A stretch of DNA of 64,000 nucleotides from Rhodopseudomonas pseudopalustris (GTDB taxonomy: Bacteria > Pseudomonadota > Alphaproteobacteria > Rhizobiales > Xanthobacteraceae), in assembly GCF_900110435.1 (NCBI RefSeq), contig NZ_FODT01000006.1, positions 299,972 to 363,971 on the forward strand, in the 5' to 3' direction. Shown here piece after piece: positions 7,816 through 18,709 of this stretch. The notes below the pieces were generated by a model. The model saw only the letters and a program-made list of their open reading frames with translations, searched no databases and was not told where the DNA came from. Numbering within the stretch: the first letter of the stretch is position 1; every line of letters begins with the position of its first letter. A program made the position numbers and the translations under genes.

Positions 7816-8910
7816 GTGTTGACCACCACCGACGACCTTCGCCTCAAGCAACTCACCGAACTCAGTACGCCCGACGAGGTGATACGCGAGATCCCGCGCA
7901 CGCTTGCCGCGACGCGCACCGTTGCTGCGGCGCGCAGCGCCATTCATGACATCCTCACCGGCGCCGACGACCGGCTGCTCGTGGTGGTCGGCCCCTGTTC
8001 GATTCACGATCCGGCCGCGGCCATGGACTATGCCAGCCGTCTGGCGGCGCTGCGCGAGACCTTCGCCGACCGGCTCGTGATCGTGATGCGGGTGTATTTC
8101 GAGAAGCCGCGCACCACCGTGGGCTGGAAAGGGCTGATCAATGACCCCGACCTCGACGGCAGCTTCCGGATCGACAAGGGGCTGCGGCTCGCGCGGCAGG
8201 TGCTTGCGACCGTGACCAATCTCGGCCTGCCCACCGCGACCGAATTCCTCGACCTGATCACGCCGCAATACATTGCGGATCTCGTCGCCTGGGGCGCGAT
8301 CGGCGCCCGCACCACCGAGAGCCAGATTCACCGCGAACTGGCGTCGGGCCTGTCGTGCCCGATCGGCTTCAAGAACGGCACCGACGGCAACGTCCGGATC
8401 GCGGCGGAGGCCGTGAAGTCGGCTACGCAGCCGCATCATTTCATGGCGGTGACGAAGGGTGGCCGCAACGCCATCGCGGCCACCACCGGTAACAGCGACT
8501 GCCACGTCATCCTGCGCGGCGGCGTCGCGCCGAACTTTGACGCCGCAAGCGTCGAAGCGGCCGCCGCGGTGCTCGCCAAGGTCGGCATCGCGCCGCGTTT
8601 GATGATCGATGCCAGCCACGCCAACAGCAGCAAGCAGCCGGAGAACCAACCGAAAGTCGCGGCCGATGTCGCGCGTCAGGTGGCGGCGGGCGATGCCCGC
8701 ATCATCGGCATGATGATCGAGAGCAACCTCGTTGCCGGCCGGCAGGAGGTGGTGCCGGGCAAGCCGCTGACTTACGGCCAGAGCATCACCGACGGCTGCA
8801 TCGACTGGGCGACGACCGAAAGCGTGCTGCATGATCTCGCCGCCGCCGTGGAAGGCCGGCGCGCCGCTAGGCAGCCGGCGCGGCTGCAGCACAAGGGTGC
8901 CGCGGCCTGA
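7816..8910 (+). CDS. aroG: 3-deoxy-7-phosphoheptulonate (DAHP) synthase, type I (364 aa)
   Basis: Condenses phosphoenolpyruvate with erythrose 4-phosphate, the first committed step to chorismate. Type I hallmarks are clear: VGPCSIHDP (residues 58-66, with Cys61 as metal ligand), YFEKPRTTVGWKGLINDP (94-111), KNGTDG, HVILRGG, and DASHANSSK with its metal-binding residues. The length matches the E. coli AroF/G/H group; which of those it equals in allosteric control cannot be decided here. The GTG at 7816 is preceded by AGGAG; a TTG three bases later is possible, and readings starting further upstream would pass through the terminator. It is controlled by the aromatic leader and attenuator just upstream. 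It is convergent with purH. Confidence 0.93.
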   Translation: MLTTTDDLRLKQLTELSTPDEVIREIPRTLAATRTVAAARSAIHDILTGADDRLLVVVGPCSIHDPAAAMDYASRLAALRETFADRLVIVMRVYFEKPRTTVGWKGLINDPDLDGSFRIDKGLRLARQVLATVTNLGLPTATEFLDLITPQYIADLVAWGAIGARTTESQIHRELASGLSCPIGFKNGTDGNVRIAAEAVKSATQPHHFMAVTKGGRNAIAATTGNSDCHVILRGGVAPNFDAASVEAAAAVLAKVGIAPRLMIDASHANSSKQPENQPKVAADVARQVAAGDARIIGMMIESNLVAGRQEVVPGKPLTYGQSITDGCIDWATTESVLHDLAAAVEGRRAARQPARLQHKGAAA

Positions 8911-8965
8911 AACCAGCCGGCAGCGGGATGGCGATCATGCGCTGTCCCGCTGCGGCTTTGTTGTT

Positions 8966-9070
8966 AGAGCGTTTTCGAGCGAAGTTGATCCCGGTTCGCG
9001 TGAAGAAAACGCGTCAGAACAAAAAGTTAGAGCTTCGGTTCTGATTCAATCAGAACCGGAAAAGCTCTAG
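8966..9070. repeat. Dispersed double-hairpin repeat, copy 1
   Basis: A ~105-bp element: AGAGCGTTTTC..., then ...GAAAACGC closing a first stem, CAAAAAGTTAGAGC, and a second long stem built on GGTTCTGAT / ATCAGAACC. The same element recurs at 24027-24131 and, inverted, at 50451-50558. The right end overlaps the purH stop codon (TAG, minus strand, 9067-9069). It lies between convergent aroG and purH. Confidence 0.85.
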
Positions 9071-10659
9071 TGCCGGAAATGCCGGGTGCCGGTGAACACC
9101 ATCGCGATGCCGGCATCGTCCGCGGCCTTGATCACTTCGTCGTCGCGGACCGAGCCGCCGGGCTGGATCACCGCGGTGGCGCCGGCCTCGATACAGGCGA
9201 GCATCCCGTCGGCGAACGGGAAGAACGCGTCGGAGGCCACCACCGAGCCCTTGGTCATCGGCGCGGCGAGCTTCAACTCGGTAGCGGCATCCTGCGCCTT
9301 GCGGGCGGCGATGCGGGCGGAATCGACGCGGCTCATCTGGCCGGCGCCGATGCCGACGGTGGCGAGGTCCTTGGCGTAGATGATGGTGTTCGACTTGACG
9401 TGCTTGCCGACGCGGAAGGCAAATTTCAGATCGCGCAGCTCCGCCTCGGTCGGCTGCCGCTTGGTAACGACCTTCAGCGCCATGTCGTCGACCACGGCGT
9501 TGTCGCGCGACTGCACCAAGAGGCCGCCGGCGACGGTCTTGTAGGTGAGGCCGATGGCGCGCGGATCGGGCAGCGCGCCCGCCAGCAGCAGCCGCAAATT
9601 CTTCTTCGCAGCGACGATCGCAATCGCCTCTTCGCTGGCGTCCGGCGCGATGATCACTTCGGTGAAGATCTCGGTAATAGCGCGCGCCGCTTCGGCATCG
9701 AGCGTGCGGTTGAGCGCGACGATGCCGCCGAAGGCGGAGGTCGAATCGCAGGCCAGCGCCTTGCGATAGGCCTCAAACAGGCTCGCCCCTTCGGCGACGC
9801 CGCACGGATTGGCGTGCTTGACGATGACGCAGGCCGCGGTGCGCCCGGCGTCGAATTCGCCGACGCATTCATAGGCGGCATCGGTGTCGTTGATGTTGTT
9901 GTAGGACAGCTCCTTGCCCTGCACCTGGCGCGCGGTGGCGACGCCCGGGCGCTTCTCCGGCGTCGCATAGAACGCCGCGCTCTGGTGCGGATTCTCGCCG
10001 TAGCGCAGGCTCTGGATCAGCCGGCCACCGATCGCGCGGAAATCCGGCGCGTCGGTCTCGAGCTGCAGCGCGAACCAGTTCGAGATCGCGGCGTCATAGG
10101 CCGCGGTGCGGGCATAGGCCTTGGCGGCGAGGCGCTTGCGCAGATCGAGCGAGGTCGCGCCGGCATTGGCGGCGAGTTCGTCGAGCACCGCAGAATAATC
10201 GGACGCCTCGACCACCACCGCGACGTCGTCGTGATTTTTCGCCGCCGCGCGGATCATCGCCGGACCGCCGATATCGATGTTCTCGATGCAATCCTCGTAG
10301 GACGCGCCTTTGTCGACGGTCGCCTCGAATGGATAGAGATTGACCACCAGCAGATCGATCTGCGCGATGCCGTGCGCGGCCATCGCCTGCTTGTGCTCGG
10401 CATTGCCGCGAATCGCCAGCAGGCCGCCATGCACCTTCGGATGCAGCGTCTTGACCCGGCCGTCCATCATCTCGGGAAAGCCGGTCAGCTCGGAGACGTC
10501 CTTGACCGCAAGCCCCGCCGCCGCGATCGCCTTGGCGGTGCCGCCGGTCGAGACCAGTTCGACGCCGTGGCCGGACAGCGCGCGGGCAAAGTCGATCAGC
10601 CCGGACTTATCGGAAACGGACAACAGAGCGCGGGTCACGCGGCGCGGATGATGGGTCAT
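9067..10659 (-). CDS. purH: Bifunctional AICAR transformylase / IMP cyclohydrolase (530 aa)
   Basis: Catalyses the last two steps of IMP synthesis. The N-terminal cyclohydrolase domain starts [20 protein letters not shown] and carries TGGTAKA and GGLLAIRG. The C-terminal formyltransferase domain has [21 protein letters not shown] with the catalytic Lys-His pair, and ends in TGTRHFRH, the normal family terminus. The ATG at 10659 starts the conserved sequence. The stop codon is provided by the end of the dispersed repeat. Upstream on the same strand are a heparinase-like gene (100 bp away) and rsmB, so the three may be transcribed together. Confidence 0.96.
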   Translation of the reverse strand: MTHHPRRVTRALLSVSDKSGLIDFARALSGHGVELVSTGGTAKAIAAAGLAVKDVSELTGFPEMMDGRVKTLHPKVHGGLLAIRGNAEHKQAMAAHGIAQIDLLVVNLYPFEATVDKGASYEDCIENIDIGGPAMIRAAAKNHDDVAVVVEASDYSAVLDELAANAGATSLDLRKRLAAKAYARTAAYDAAISNWFALQLETDAPDFRAIGGRLIQSLRYGENPHQSAAFYATPEKRPGVATARQVQGKELSYNNINDTDAAYECVGEFDAGRTAACVIVKHANPCGVAEGASLFEAYRKALACDSTSAFGGIVALNRTLDAEAARAITEIFTEVIIAPDASEEAIAIVAAKKNLRLLLAGALPDPRAIGLTYKTVAGGLLVQSRDNAVVDDMALKVVTKRQPTEAELRDLKFAFRVGKHVKSNTIIYAKDLATVGIGAGQMSRVDSARIAARKAQDAATELKLAAPMTKGSVVASDAFFPFADGMLACIEAGATAVIQPGGSVRDDEVIKAADDAGIAMVFTGTRHFRH

Positions 10660-10759
10660 TGGGGACGTCCTGTGGTGGAAGAACGCCCGCCTAGCATGGT
10701 TTTCCGCACGATGAAACCGGCCAATCGGCGGGGTCGGGTCCCGCCCGCCCGAACAGGCG

Positions 10760-12646
10760 TTACAGCGGCAATTCCGGCTCGCGGCGGGCATTGCGGCGCG
10801 CATTGGTCGCCTGCGGCGAGGCGTTGGAGCGGATGAAGCTCCAGCGGATGTTCGGCGCCTCGATCGAATTCTGACGGATCACGATCTGGGTCGTGCGCCG
10901 CGGGCCCTCATTGCCGGCGAGGAACACGCTGTCTTCGAGATCGACCTTGTCGTCCAGTGCCTCGAACGTCCAGACCTCGCGGTTGGGCAGCACCAGCATC
11001 ACCCCGTGGGCGTCGACGAGCCGGGTCGCCTTGATCGACGGATGCAAATGAAACCGCACCGCATAGTCGGCCTGCGCCGCGCGGTGGCGCCCGCCCTGCG
11101 CAGGCGACACCGTATCCTCGCCGTCGACCCGGCTGCCGTCATGCTTCACCATAATGACCCGCTGATGCAGGACGCCCAGTTTTCCGCGGTAGCCATCATG
11201 CGACATGGTCAGCAGCACGCCGCCCGCAACCGCCTCGCGGCGGTTGTCGATCAGCGTCGGGCCGCTGACGATCGGCGCGCCCTGCAGCAGCCGCTTCATC
11301 GCCGAGCGCTCGATGAACTGGCAGGACGAGGTGTCGTGGCAGGCGACCGTGGAATGCGCCACGGTGCTGCGCGCGAAAGCCCGCCAGCTCTCGCGATTGG
11401 TGCCGGGCATTCCGCAATTGGTCACGATCCGGCACTGTCCGGATGACAATTCGAACGACAGGCAGCCGGCATGGGCGTCCTGGCTGACATTCGGCGGCGG
11501 CGGCAGGCCGGCGTCGACGATCACCAGCGTGGATCCGGCGTCGATCCGCTGGTAGCCGGAATGCGGCATACTCGGCATCGGCGTGCCGTGGCTGTCGTCA
11601 TAGGCGAGCAGCGTCGCCAGCAGATCCGACGGCGTGCCGCTCATGCCGTTGAACAAAGCGATGCTGCCGTCGCCATGGCGGAAGAACCGCAGCATCGGCA
11701 TCATCCGGTCGATGGCATTGAGCAGCGCCGGCGGCGGGGCGATGTTGCGGGCGGCGAAAGTCTGCCGCAGCGGCAGCAGATCGATCAGCAATTCGATCAG
11801 CGCGCCGGGATTGCGCGACACATGCCCGCCATCGGGCAGCACCTGGCTCTGCAATTCCTCCGACAGCCGCTTGGTCGCGCCGCGGATGTTGCGCGCCTGA
11901 TTGGCGAGGCAGAGCGCCGCATAGCACAGCGCGATCATCACCTGCAGCCGCGGCACGCCATCCGGCACGTCGAGCAGCGCATAGCGCAGCGCGCGAATCT
12001 CGCGGGTCAGGCCGCGCAGATAACGGCGATAGAATTTTCCGTCGGTGTCGCCGAGCACCAGGGGGGCCTGCGACAACAGCGAGATCACCCGCCGCGCCAG
12101 CACATCCGGGCGCCGCCCCACCGTGCGGTTGCGCCCCATATTGGAGAGCCAGTCGTCGACCAGCGAGCGGGCGTTGGCGCGGGTGATCGCGGTGTCGGCG
12201 GCGCGCAGATGGCGCAGCCAGCCGAAGCCGAACAGCGCGGCTTCCCAATCGTCCGACGGCGGTTCGAGATCGAAGATCGAGCGGCCGTGGCAGGTCACGA
12301 TCTTGCCGGCGAACACGAAACGTCCGGCGTAGATTTCCGCAGCGCGGGTCGCGTCGGCGGTCCGCAGATCGTGCGGGGCGATGATCAGCCGGTCGGTGCG
12401 GCCGGGCCATAGCCGGGTCAGCGCCGCCGAACCGCCGGATACACGCGCCGCCATGTTCCGCGCGAAGCGGCCCACGATCAGGCTCGAGATCCGTTTGCGT
12501 TGAGCGGATGACACGCGCGCTAATGCCCCGGGTTCATGGAACGCATCGACTTTCTGCGCCTTGCGGACGGCAGATTTCAGATTCGGCAAAACGTCGGCGA
12601 CCTTTGCGGTCCAACGCAGCTTGGTCTGAACCAGCTCTGCGGGCAT
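10760..12646 (-). CDS. Heparinase II/III family protein (628 aa)
   Basis: Putative polysaccharide lyase-fold protein. An N-terminal alpha/alpha toroid-like region ([20 protein letters not shown], and [20 protein letters not shown] with [18 protein letters not shown]) precedes a C-terminal beta-rich half ([36 protein letters not shown]) typical of heparinase II/III. There is no signal peptide, so the protein looks cytoplasmic, unlike secreted heparinases. The association with rsmB and purH recurs in related genomes by my recollection. The start is uncertain: no clear ribosome site precedes 12646, and GTG or ATG codons further in are possible. The substrate is unknown; a role with a cell-surface or intracellular glycan is only inference. 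Confidence 0.82.
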   Translation of the reverse strand: MPAELVQTKLRWTAKVADVLPNLKSAVRKAQKVDAFHEPGALARVSSAQRKRISSLIVGRFARNMAARVSGGSAALTRLWPGRTDRLIIAPHDLRTADATRAAEIYAGRFVFAGKIVTCHGRSIFDLEPPSDDWEAALFGFGWLRHLRAADTAITRANARSLVDDWLSNMGRNRTVGRRPDVLARRVISLLSQAPLVLGDTDGKFYRRYLRGLTREIRALRYALLDVPDGVPRLQVMIALCYAALCLANQARNIRGATKRLSEELQSQVLPDGGHVSRNPGALIELLIDLLPLRQTFAARNIAPPPALLNAIDRMMPMLRFFRHGDGSIALFNGMSGTPSDLLATLLAYDDSHGTPMPSMPHSGYQRIDAGSTLVIVDAGLPPPPNVSQDAHAGCLSFELSSGQCRIVTNCGMPGTNRESWRAFARSTVAHSTVACHDTSSCQFIERSAMKRLLQGAPIVSGPTLIDNRREAVAGGVLLTMSHDGYRGKLGVLHQRVIMVKHDGSRVDGEDTVSPAQGGRHRAAQADYAVRFHLHPSIKATRLVDAHGVMLVLPNREVWTFEALDDKVDLEDSVFLAGNEGPRRTTQIVIRQNSIEAPNIRWSFIRSNASPQATNARRNARREPELPL

Positions 12647-12823
12647 CTGCGCTGCGGAGGCGAAAGGATGTGATGAACCAAAGCAACCTCGGATTAATGA
12701 AAGTTCGTTTCAAATCCTTTTAATCCGGAAATCGCCAGCACACACCCTGCCGTTGGGCGGGGTGTGGACGAGCGCCTTTCCGGGCGACGCGCCTGCGCGC
12801 GACACAACGGCAATTCAGAGCGA

Positions 12824-14176
12824 TTACAGGGACTTCGTCAGACGCGCGGCGTAGAATCCATCGAACCCCGCGAGCCTTGGATCGGCATGGGGCAGATGCG
12901 ACGGCAGCGTCCGCAGATCGCCCTGCGGGGTCACGATTTCGGCAAGGCCGGCGACTTCGGCCGGCTCGACCGGGACGCGGCGCATCTGTGGCTCGGCGGC
13001 GAGCAATTTCGCAATCGCCTGCTCGCCCTCCTCCGGCTCCAGCGAACAGGTGCAATAAACCAGGGTGCCGCCGGGCTTCAGCAGCGCCGCAGCCTTCTCC
13101 AGCAGCCGGCTTTGCACCGCCGACAGTGCGCCGATGTCACTCTCCTGCTTCAGCCAGGCGACGTCGGGATGGCGCCGGATCGTGCCGGTCGAAGCGCAGG
13201 GCGCGTCGACCAGAACGCCGTCGAAACTTCCGGGCGCATCGCTGCGCCACTCGGTGGCGTCGGCGACGCCGGTCTCCGCCTCGAGCGACAGCCGCGCCAG
13301 ATTCTCGCGCAGCCGCGCCACCCGCGCCGGCGAGCGGTCGATCGCACTGACCCGCGCGCCGGCCTGCGCCAATTGCGCGGTCTTGCCGCCCGGCGCGGCG
13401 CAGAGATCGGCCACCGACTTGCCGGCGAGATCGCCGAACAGCCGCGCCGGCAGCGCCGCAGCGGCGTCCTGCACCCACCATTCGCCGTCCTCGAAACCCG
13501 GCAGCATCTTCACCGAGCCCTGCAACAGCGTGCGCACCGTGCCGGTCGGCAGCAATTCGCCGTACAGCCGCCCCGCCCAATGCTGCGGATCGGATTTGAC
13601 CGTGATGTCGAGCGACGGCTCGTGGCTGATCGCAACCGCGATCGCCTTCGCGGCGTCCTCCCCGTAATGCGCGCGCCAGCGCGCCATCAGCCATTCCGGG
13701 ACGTCGAGCGCCTGGCCGGCGACCTCCTCGATCAACGGCTGGCCCTCACGCGCGCAGCGTCGCAGCACCGCGTTGACGAGGCCGGCATATTTCGCCGCGC
13801 GACGGTCGGATTGCACCAACCGCACCGATAGATCGACCGCGGCGTGATCCGGCACGTCCATCCAGAGAATCTGCGCGGCGCCGATCAACAGCGCGCTCTT
13901 GGCGCGCGGCGCATCGGTCGGGACGCCGCGATCGAGCATCCGCGCCAGCAGGTGTTCGAGCGTCCCGAGCCGGCGCAGAATCGTCGCCACCAGCCGGCGC
14001 ATCAGCGCGCGATCGCGATCGGGAAGCGTCTTCAGTCCGGGATGCGCGGCTGGACCTTCGAGCTGCTCGTCGAGCGTCCGGCGCTTTTGCAAAACGCCGT
14101 CCAGGATGTCGGCGGCGATCCGGCGCGCGGCTAACCCTGGCGTCTCGGATGGCTGTGCGAATCTTGGTGCGGGCAT
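12824..14176 (-). CDS. rsmB: 16S rRNA (cytosine-967-C5)-methyltransferase (450 aa)
   Basis: S-adenosylmethionine-dependent RNA methylase. Residues ~15-150 form the NusB-like RNA-binding domain. The catalytic domain has DLCAAPGGKT (257-266) for SAM, DAPCAST (324-330) with the motif IV Cys327, and YCTCSLEPEE with the nucleophilic motif VI Cys377. The ATG at 14176 gives the usual family length, though its ribosome site is weak. It begins the minus-strand cluster rsmB, heparinase-like, purH. The 177-bp gap after it contains a short GC hairpin (12741-12767) without a T tract, so readthrough is likely. It is divergent from the SDHAF4-like gene. Confidence 0.94.
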   Translation of the reverse strand: MPAPRFAQPSETPGLAARRIAADILDGVLQKRRTLDEQLEGPAAHPGLKTLPDRDRALMRRLVATILRRLGTLEHLLARMLDRGVPTDAPRAKSALLIGAAQILWMDVPDHAAVDLSVRLVQSDRRAAKYAGLVNAVLRRCAREGQPLIEEVAGQALDVPEWLMARWRAHYGEDAAKAIAVAISHEPSLDITVKSDPQHWAGRLYGELLPTGTVRTLLQGSVKMLPGFEDGEWWVQDAAAALPARLFGDLAGKSVADLCAAPGGKTAQLAQAGARVSAIDRSPARVARLRENLARLSLEAETGVADATEWRSDAPGSFDGVLVDAPCASTGTIRRHPDVAWLKQESDIGALSAVQSRLLEKAAALLKPGGTLVYCTCSLEPEEGEQAIAKLLAAEPQMRRVPVEPAEVAGLAEIVTPQGDLRTLPSHLPHADPRLAGFDGFYAARLTKSL

Positions 14177-14205
14177 GGAATGAGGGTATCACATTTGGAG
14201 GGAAA

Positions 14206-14346
14206 ATGCCGTGCGCGATGTGGCACGCGGTCGGCGCTGGATGGCAGGCGAATATGCCAATTCTAAGAATCGCCGTGCCGCTGCCGCGTTGTGATGCCAT
14301 CGACCAACGACTGAAATCGCGCGACGACGAAAGGCCGAGCCGATGA
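14206..14346 (+). CDS. Possible 46-codon upstream ORF coupled to the SDHAF4-like gene
   Basis: A near-ideal ribosome site (GGAGGGAAA) stands directly before the ATG at 14206, and the frame runs 46 codons to a TGA that overlaps the next gene's start as ATGA (14343-14346). The peptide has no recognisable family and its later codons include CTA and AGA, rare in this genome, so it may not matter as a protein. It may instead carry ribosomes to the downstream start, which itself has only a weak site. It could also be an accident of a strong purine run. Confidence 0.35.
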   Translation: MPCAMWHAVGAGWQANMPILRIAVPLPRCDAIDQRLKSRDDERPSR

Positions 14347-14564
14347 CGAAATCCGATCCGCAGATCGAGGCCGCTGTGCCGACCAAAACGCCGCGCAAGG
14401 AACTGCCCGACGCCGCGAAGCGCGCGCTCGCCGAAGCCGAAGCGCGGCGCGCCGAAGCCGCCAAGCACGCCGCCGCGCACGCCAAGGAGTATCAGGGTCC
14501 GAAGGGCCCCGAGCCGACCCGCTACGGCGACTGGGAAGTCAAAGGCATCGCGTCGGACTTCTAG
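14343..14564 (+). CDS. DUF1674 protein, succinate dehydrogenase assembly factor 4-like (73 aa)
   Basis: Small protein with a charged Ala/Glu/Lys-rich N-terminal helix and the diagnostic C-terminal motif GPEPTRYGDWEVKGIASDF (residues 55-73) of DUF1674. The mitochondrial relative SDHAF4/Sdh8 binds flavinylated SdhA and promotes succinate dehydrogenase assembly; the same role here is an extrapolation from homology. The length is typical of alphaproteobacterial members. The start overlaps the stop of a possible upstream ORF (ATGA), suggesting coupled translation. No sdh genes are in the window. Confidence 0.88.
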   Translation: MTKSDPQIEAAVPTKTPRKELPDAAKRALAEAEARRAEAAKHAAAHAKEYQGPKGPEPTRYGDWEVKGIASDF

Positions 14565-14703
14565 GGTCCGATCCGTCTTCGGCGAATCAGATTCTCGCTT
14601 TCGGCTGCGGCGCCACCCCGGCGGAGGTCCATCCCGACACAGACGCAACCGAGGACTGCGATCACGCCTTGCAGCCTGATCCGACTCGGGTTATCGTAGG
14701 AAT

Positions 14704-15285
14704 ATGTCCCCACGATCGAGAACGAACCCGGTACGGATCGCGCGATTGCCATGGCGCAGTCGGTTGTCGTCGGTCTGGCCATGGGTGTTCGTGCTGGGCG
14801 TCGCCGCGGGCACGATGCTGCCGTCGCGACACTGGGTGCAGTGGCCGTGGTCCAAGCCGCCGGCCTCGGAGACGATCAGCAACGACAGCGAGACGGTGTG
14901 GCGGCGGGCCGGCGATCCCGGCGTCCGACACCCCGTCGACGTGCTGTACGCGATCGACGGCGACACGTTCGAGGCGCGGGTGCATCTGTGGCCGGGACTC
15001 GACCTCGCAACGCGGGTCCGGCTGCGTGGCATCGACGCGCCGGAGCTGAAGGCGCAATGCGCGCAGGAACTGAAGCTCGCCGAAGCCGCGACCGGCGCGC
15101 TGCGCGGCCTTCTCGCGCAAGGCGGCGTGGCGATCTACAATATCGGCCCCGACAAGTATCAGGGCCGCGTCGTCGCCGACGTCGCGACCAAACGCACCCC
15201 CAATGTCTCCGCCGCGCTGATCGAAGCCGGTCACGCCCGGGCTTACGGCAGCGGGCGTCGCGAGGGATGGTGCGGCGGGCGGTGA
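14704..15285 (+). CDS. Membrane-anchored thermonuclease (SNase) family protein (193 aa)
   Basis: An N-terminal membrane or signal segment (VWPWVFVLGVAAGTMLP, about residues 24-40) is followed by a staphylococcal-nuclease OB fold: VDVLYAIDGDTFEARV (metal-binding Asp), TRVRLRGIDAPEL (catalytic Arg and Asp), and the late segment YQGRVVADV. The GHARAYGSGRREGWC tail is usual for rhizobial members. It is likely an extracytoplasmic nuclease, but many SNase-like proteins are catalytically untested. AGGA precedes the ATG at 14704. It is convergent with phoA, leaving only 8 bp between stops. Confidence 0.85.
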   Translation: MSPRSRTNPVRIARLPWRSRLSSVWPWVFVLGVAAGTMLPSRHWVQWPWSKPPASETISNDSETVWRRAGDPGVRHPVDVLYAIDGDTFEARVHLWPGLDLATRVRLRGIDAPELKAQCAQELKLAEAATGALRGLLAQGGVAIYNIGPDKYQGRVVADVATKRTPNVSAALIEAGHARAYGSGRREGWCGGR

Positions 15286-15293
15286 CGCCGCCG

Positions 15294-17063
15294 CTATTTC
15301 GCCGAAGCCGCTGCGAGCCCCAGCGCCTCCGCCATCACCCGGAACACATCGGTGTTTTCCATCGAACCGCGGACCCGGTCGCTGCCAGGCCCCGCCGCGG
15401 TCAGGATCACGTCCTCGCCGGAATGCACGCTGGCATTCATCATCGCCGGCAGATTGCCGAGCCGCAGCACCGCGCCGGGCACGCCCTTGTATTTCTCGTT
15501 GGCCTTGAAGGTGCCGGGCTTGTCGCCGGCTTCGGTCGGCTGGTTCGGGCCGTCGAGCTTCGGCCGCAGCGTCTCGTAGTGATCGGGCAGGCTGGCGGAA
15601 AAGATCGCGAGCCTGCGGCTGACGTCGACGCGGTCCGGATAGCCGTCCTTGTCGGGCGCCGGGTAGTTCGGAAACCCGGCGCTCTGATACACGCCGATCC
15701 GCTCGCGCAGCGGCGCATCCTCGCCCTCGGCGAGGTCGTCGCGCACGGTCCCGACCAGCGCGTTGGGATGGTTGTGATCGGCGACCACCAGGATCAGGGT
15801 GTCGTCGCCGCGTGCCCGGGCCCAGTCACGGGTCTGCCGCACCGCATTGTCGAGCATGATGGTGTCGTAGACCGCGCGCTCCATGTCGAGCGCGTGGGCG
15901 TATTTGTCGATCATCCCGGATTCGACCATCAGGAAGAAGCCGGCCTCGTTCTTCGACAAGATGTCGAGCGCGACCGCGACCTGTTCGGTCAGATCCGGCT
16001 GGTCCGGATTCTTCGCGACCCCACCGCCTTTGAGGAAGCGGCGGTCGAGCACGCCGTCCATGTTGCCGGACGCAAACAGGCCGAGCAGCTTGCCGGGACC
16101 AGCCTTGTCGGGACCAGCCTTGCCGGCCGCCGCGAGTTCTGTGGCGTTGGTGGCGACGCTGTAGCCGGCGTCGCGGAATTTCGACAGGTAGTCGAGATCG
16201 TCCTTGCGCTTGCCCTGCCCGCTCTTCGGCAGGAAATACGCGGCGCCGCCGCCCATCAGCACCTCGGGCTGCGCCGCGAAGAACTGCGCGACGATGTCGT
16301 CATAGGCGGTGCGGCGGCGGGTATGGGCGATCACCGCCGCAGGCGTTGCATCCTCGATCTCGGTATTGGTGACGATGCCGATCGACAGCCCGAGCCGCCG
16401 CTTCGCCAGCGAGGCCAGCGTCTCGACCTTGGGGTCGTCGAGCGGGCTCGCGGTACGGTCGGCATAGACGCCCATCGCATTGACGGCGGCCTTGTGGCCG
16501 GTGGCATAGGCGCTGGCGGCATTGGCAGAATCGGTGATGATCGAATCGCTGCCGGCGGTCGACACCAGCGCCATCTGCGGCATGTCGTCGATCGCGAGCT
16601 TGCCGCCGGCGCGGCCCTCGACGATGCCCTTCGACAACAGCCGCGCGGCGACGCGATGCGCCGGCGACAGGCCGTCGCCGATGAACAGGATGACGTTCTT
16701 CGCCCGCCGCGGCCCGGTGTCGTACACCGTCCAGCTCACGTTGCGGCGATCGGTACCGTCGCCGGCTTCGATCGTGTAGCGGCCGGGCTTGCTCAGCACC
16801 ACGTCGCGCAGCAGCAGCGCCGATTGCGGGCGGCCGTCCTCGCGCGCGATCAGCTCCGGCATCTTCCCGAAGACGGCGGCTGCGTCCGCGCCGTCGACCG
16901 TGAGCGTCGCCTTGTCCGCAGTGACTTCGCCCGCGAACTCGACCTTGAGGTCGAATCTTGCGCCGGCGAGAATCTCGGCGCGATCGATCGGGTAGATCGT
17001 CTGCGCCGAGGCGGCCGAATTCAACACCAGCACGGCAACAAGGGTGGCGGCGAGACGCATCAT
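15294..17063 (-). CDS. phoA: Alkaline phosphatase precursor (589 aa)
   Basis: Periplasmic phosphomonoesterase. The signal peptide is residues 1-20 (LAATLVAVLVLNSAASAQ, cleavage after ASA). An extra N-terminal beta domain (about 22-118) precedes the phosphatase fold. Metal and catalytic motifs are present: FIGDGLSP (Asp130), IITDSANAASAYATGHK with nucleophile Ser179, MVESGMIDKYAHALD and VVADHNHPN. At about 589 aa it is longer than E. coli PhoA because of the N-terminal domain. A small tandem repetition (AGPDKAGPGK) occurs around residue 315. Pho-type regulation is likely by family, but I could not identify a convincing PHO box upstream. Confidence 0.92.
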   Translation of the reverse strand: MMRLAATLVAVLVLNSAASAQTIYPIDRAEILAGARFDLKVEFAGEVTADKATLTVDGADAAAVFGKMPELIAREDGRPQSALLLRDVVLSKPGRYTIEAGDGTDRRNVSWTVYDTGPRRAKNVILFIGDGLSPAHRVAARLLSKGIVEGRAGGKLAIDDMPQMALVSTAGSDSIITDSANAASAYATGHKAAVNAMGVYADRTASPLDDPKVETLASLAKRRLGLSIGIVTNTEIEDATPAAVIAHTRRRTAYDDIVAQFFAAQPEVLMGGGAAYFLPKSGQGKRKDDLDYLSKFRDAGYSVATNATELAAAGKAGPDKAGPGKLLGLFASGNMDGVLDRRFLKGGGVAKNPDQPDLTEQVAVALDILSKNEAGFFLMVESGMIDKYAHALDMERAVYDTIMLDNAVRQTRDWARARGDDTLILVVADHNHPNALVGTVRDDLAEGEDAPLRERIGVYQSAGFPNYPAPDKDGYPDRVDVSRRLAIFSASLPDHYETLRPKLDGPNQPTEAGDKPGTFKANEKYKGVPGAVLRLGNLPAMMNASVHSGEDVILTAAGPGSDRVRGSMENTDVFRVMAEALGLAAASAK

Positions 17064-17131
17064 GAGAACGCTCCGGATCGGACGCGGACGGTATGGACGA
17101 CAAACGACAGTTCGATGACGTCGTTCACCAC

Positions 17132-17258
17132 CGTCATTCCGGGGCGCGCGCAGCGCGAACCCGGAATCCCGAGCTGGTCTGCGTCGAACCGCGGGGAACC
17201 CTGAATCTCGGGATTCCGGGTTCGCCCGCAGCTTTGCTGCGTGCGCCCCGGAATGACG
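17132..17258. repeat. Long imperfect palindrome (CGTCATTCCGGGGCGC type)
   Basis: The left arm starts CGTCATTCCGGGGCGC (17132 on) and the right arm ends GCGCCCCGGAATGACG (17258). Inside, GAACCCGGAATCCCGAG pairs with CTCGGGATTCCGGGTTC. The whole 127 bp folds into one long hairpin. It lies in the gap between argG (upstream) and phoA (downstream), both on the minus strand. Confidence 0.85.
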
Positions 17259-17277
17259 TTGAAGCGAATCGGCCGCC

Positions 17278-18654
<1,377 letters not shown>

Positions 18655-18709
18655 TCAAACTTCGCGGCCACGGGCACGCGCATAATGACGCCGAACGCCA
18701 TGAATTCGC

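Noticed and set aside
12741..12767. GC hairpin after rsmB as a terminator
   Set aside because: No T tract follows on the minus strand; readthrough to the heparinase-like gene is likelier.
14751..17204. An 817-codon open frame on the plus strand across phoA
   Set aside because: It is the complement of a clear alkaline phosphatase with signal peptide and catalytic motifs. Its product is Arg/His-rich without domains, as expected from third-position GC bias.
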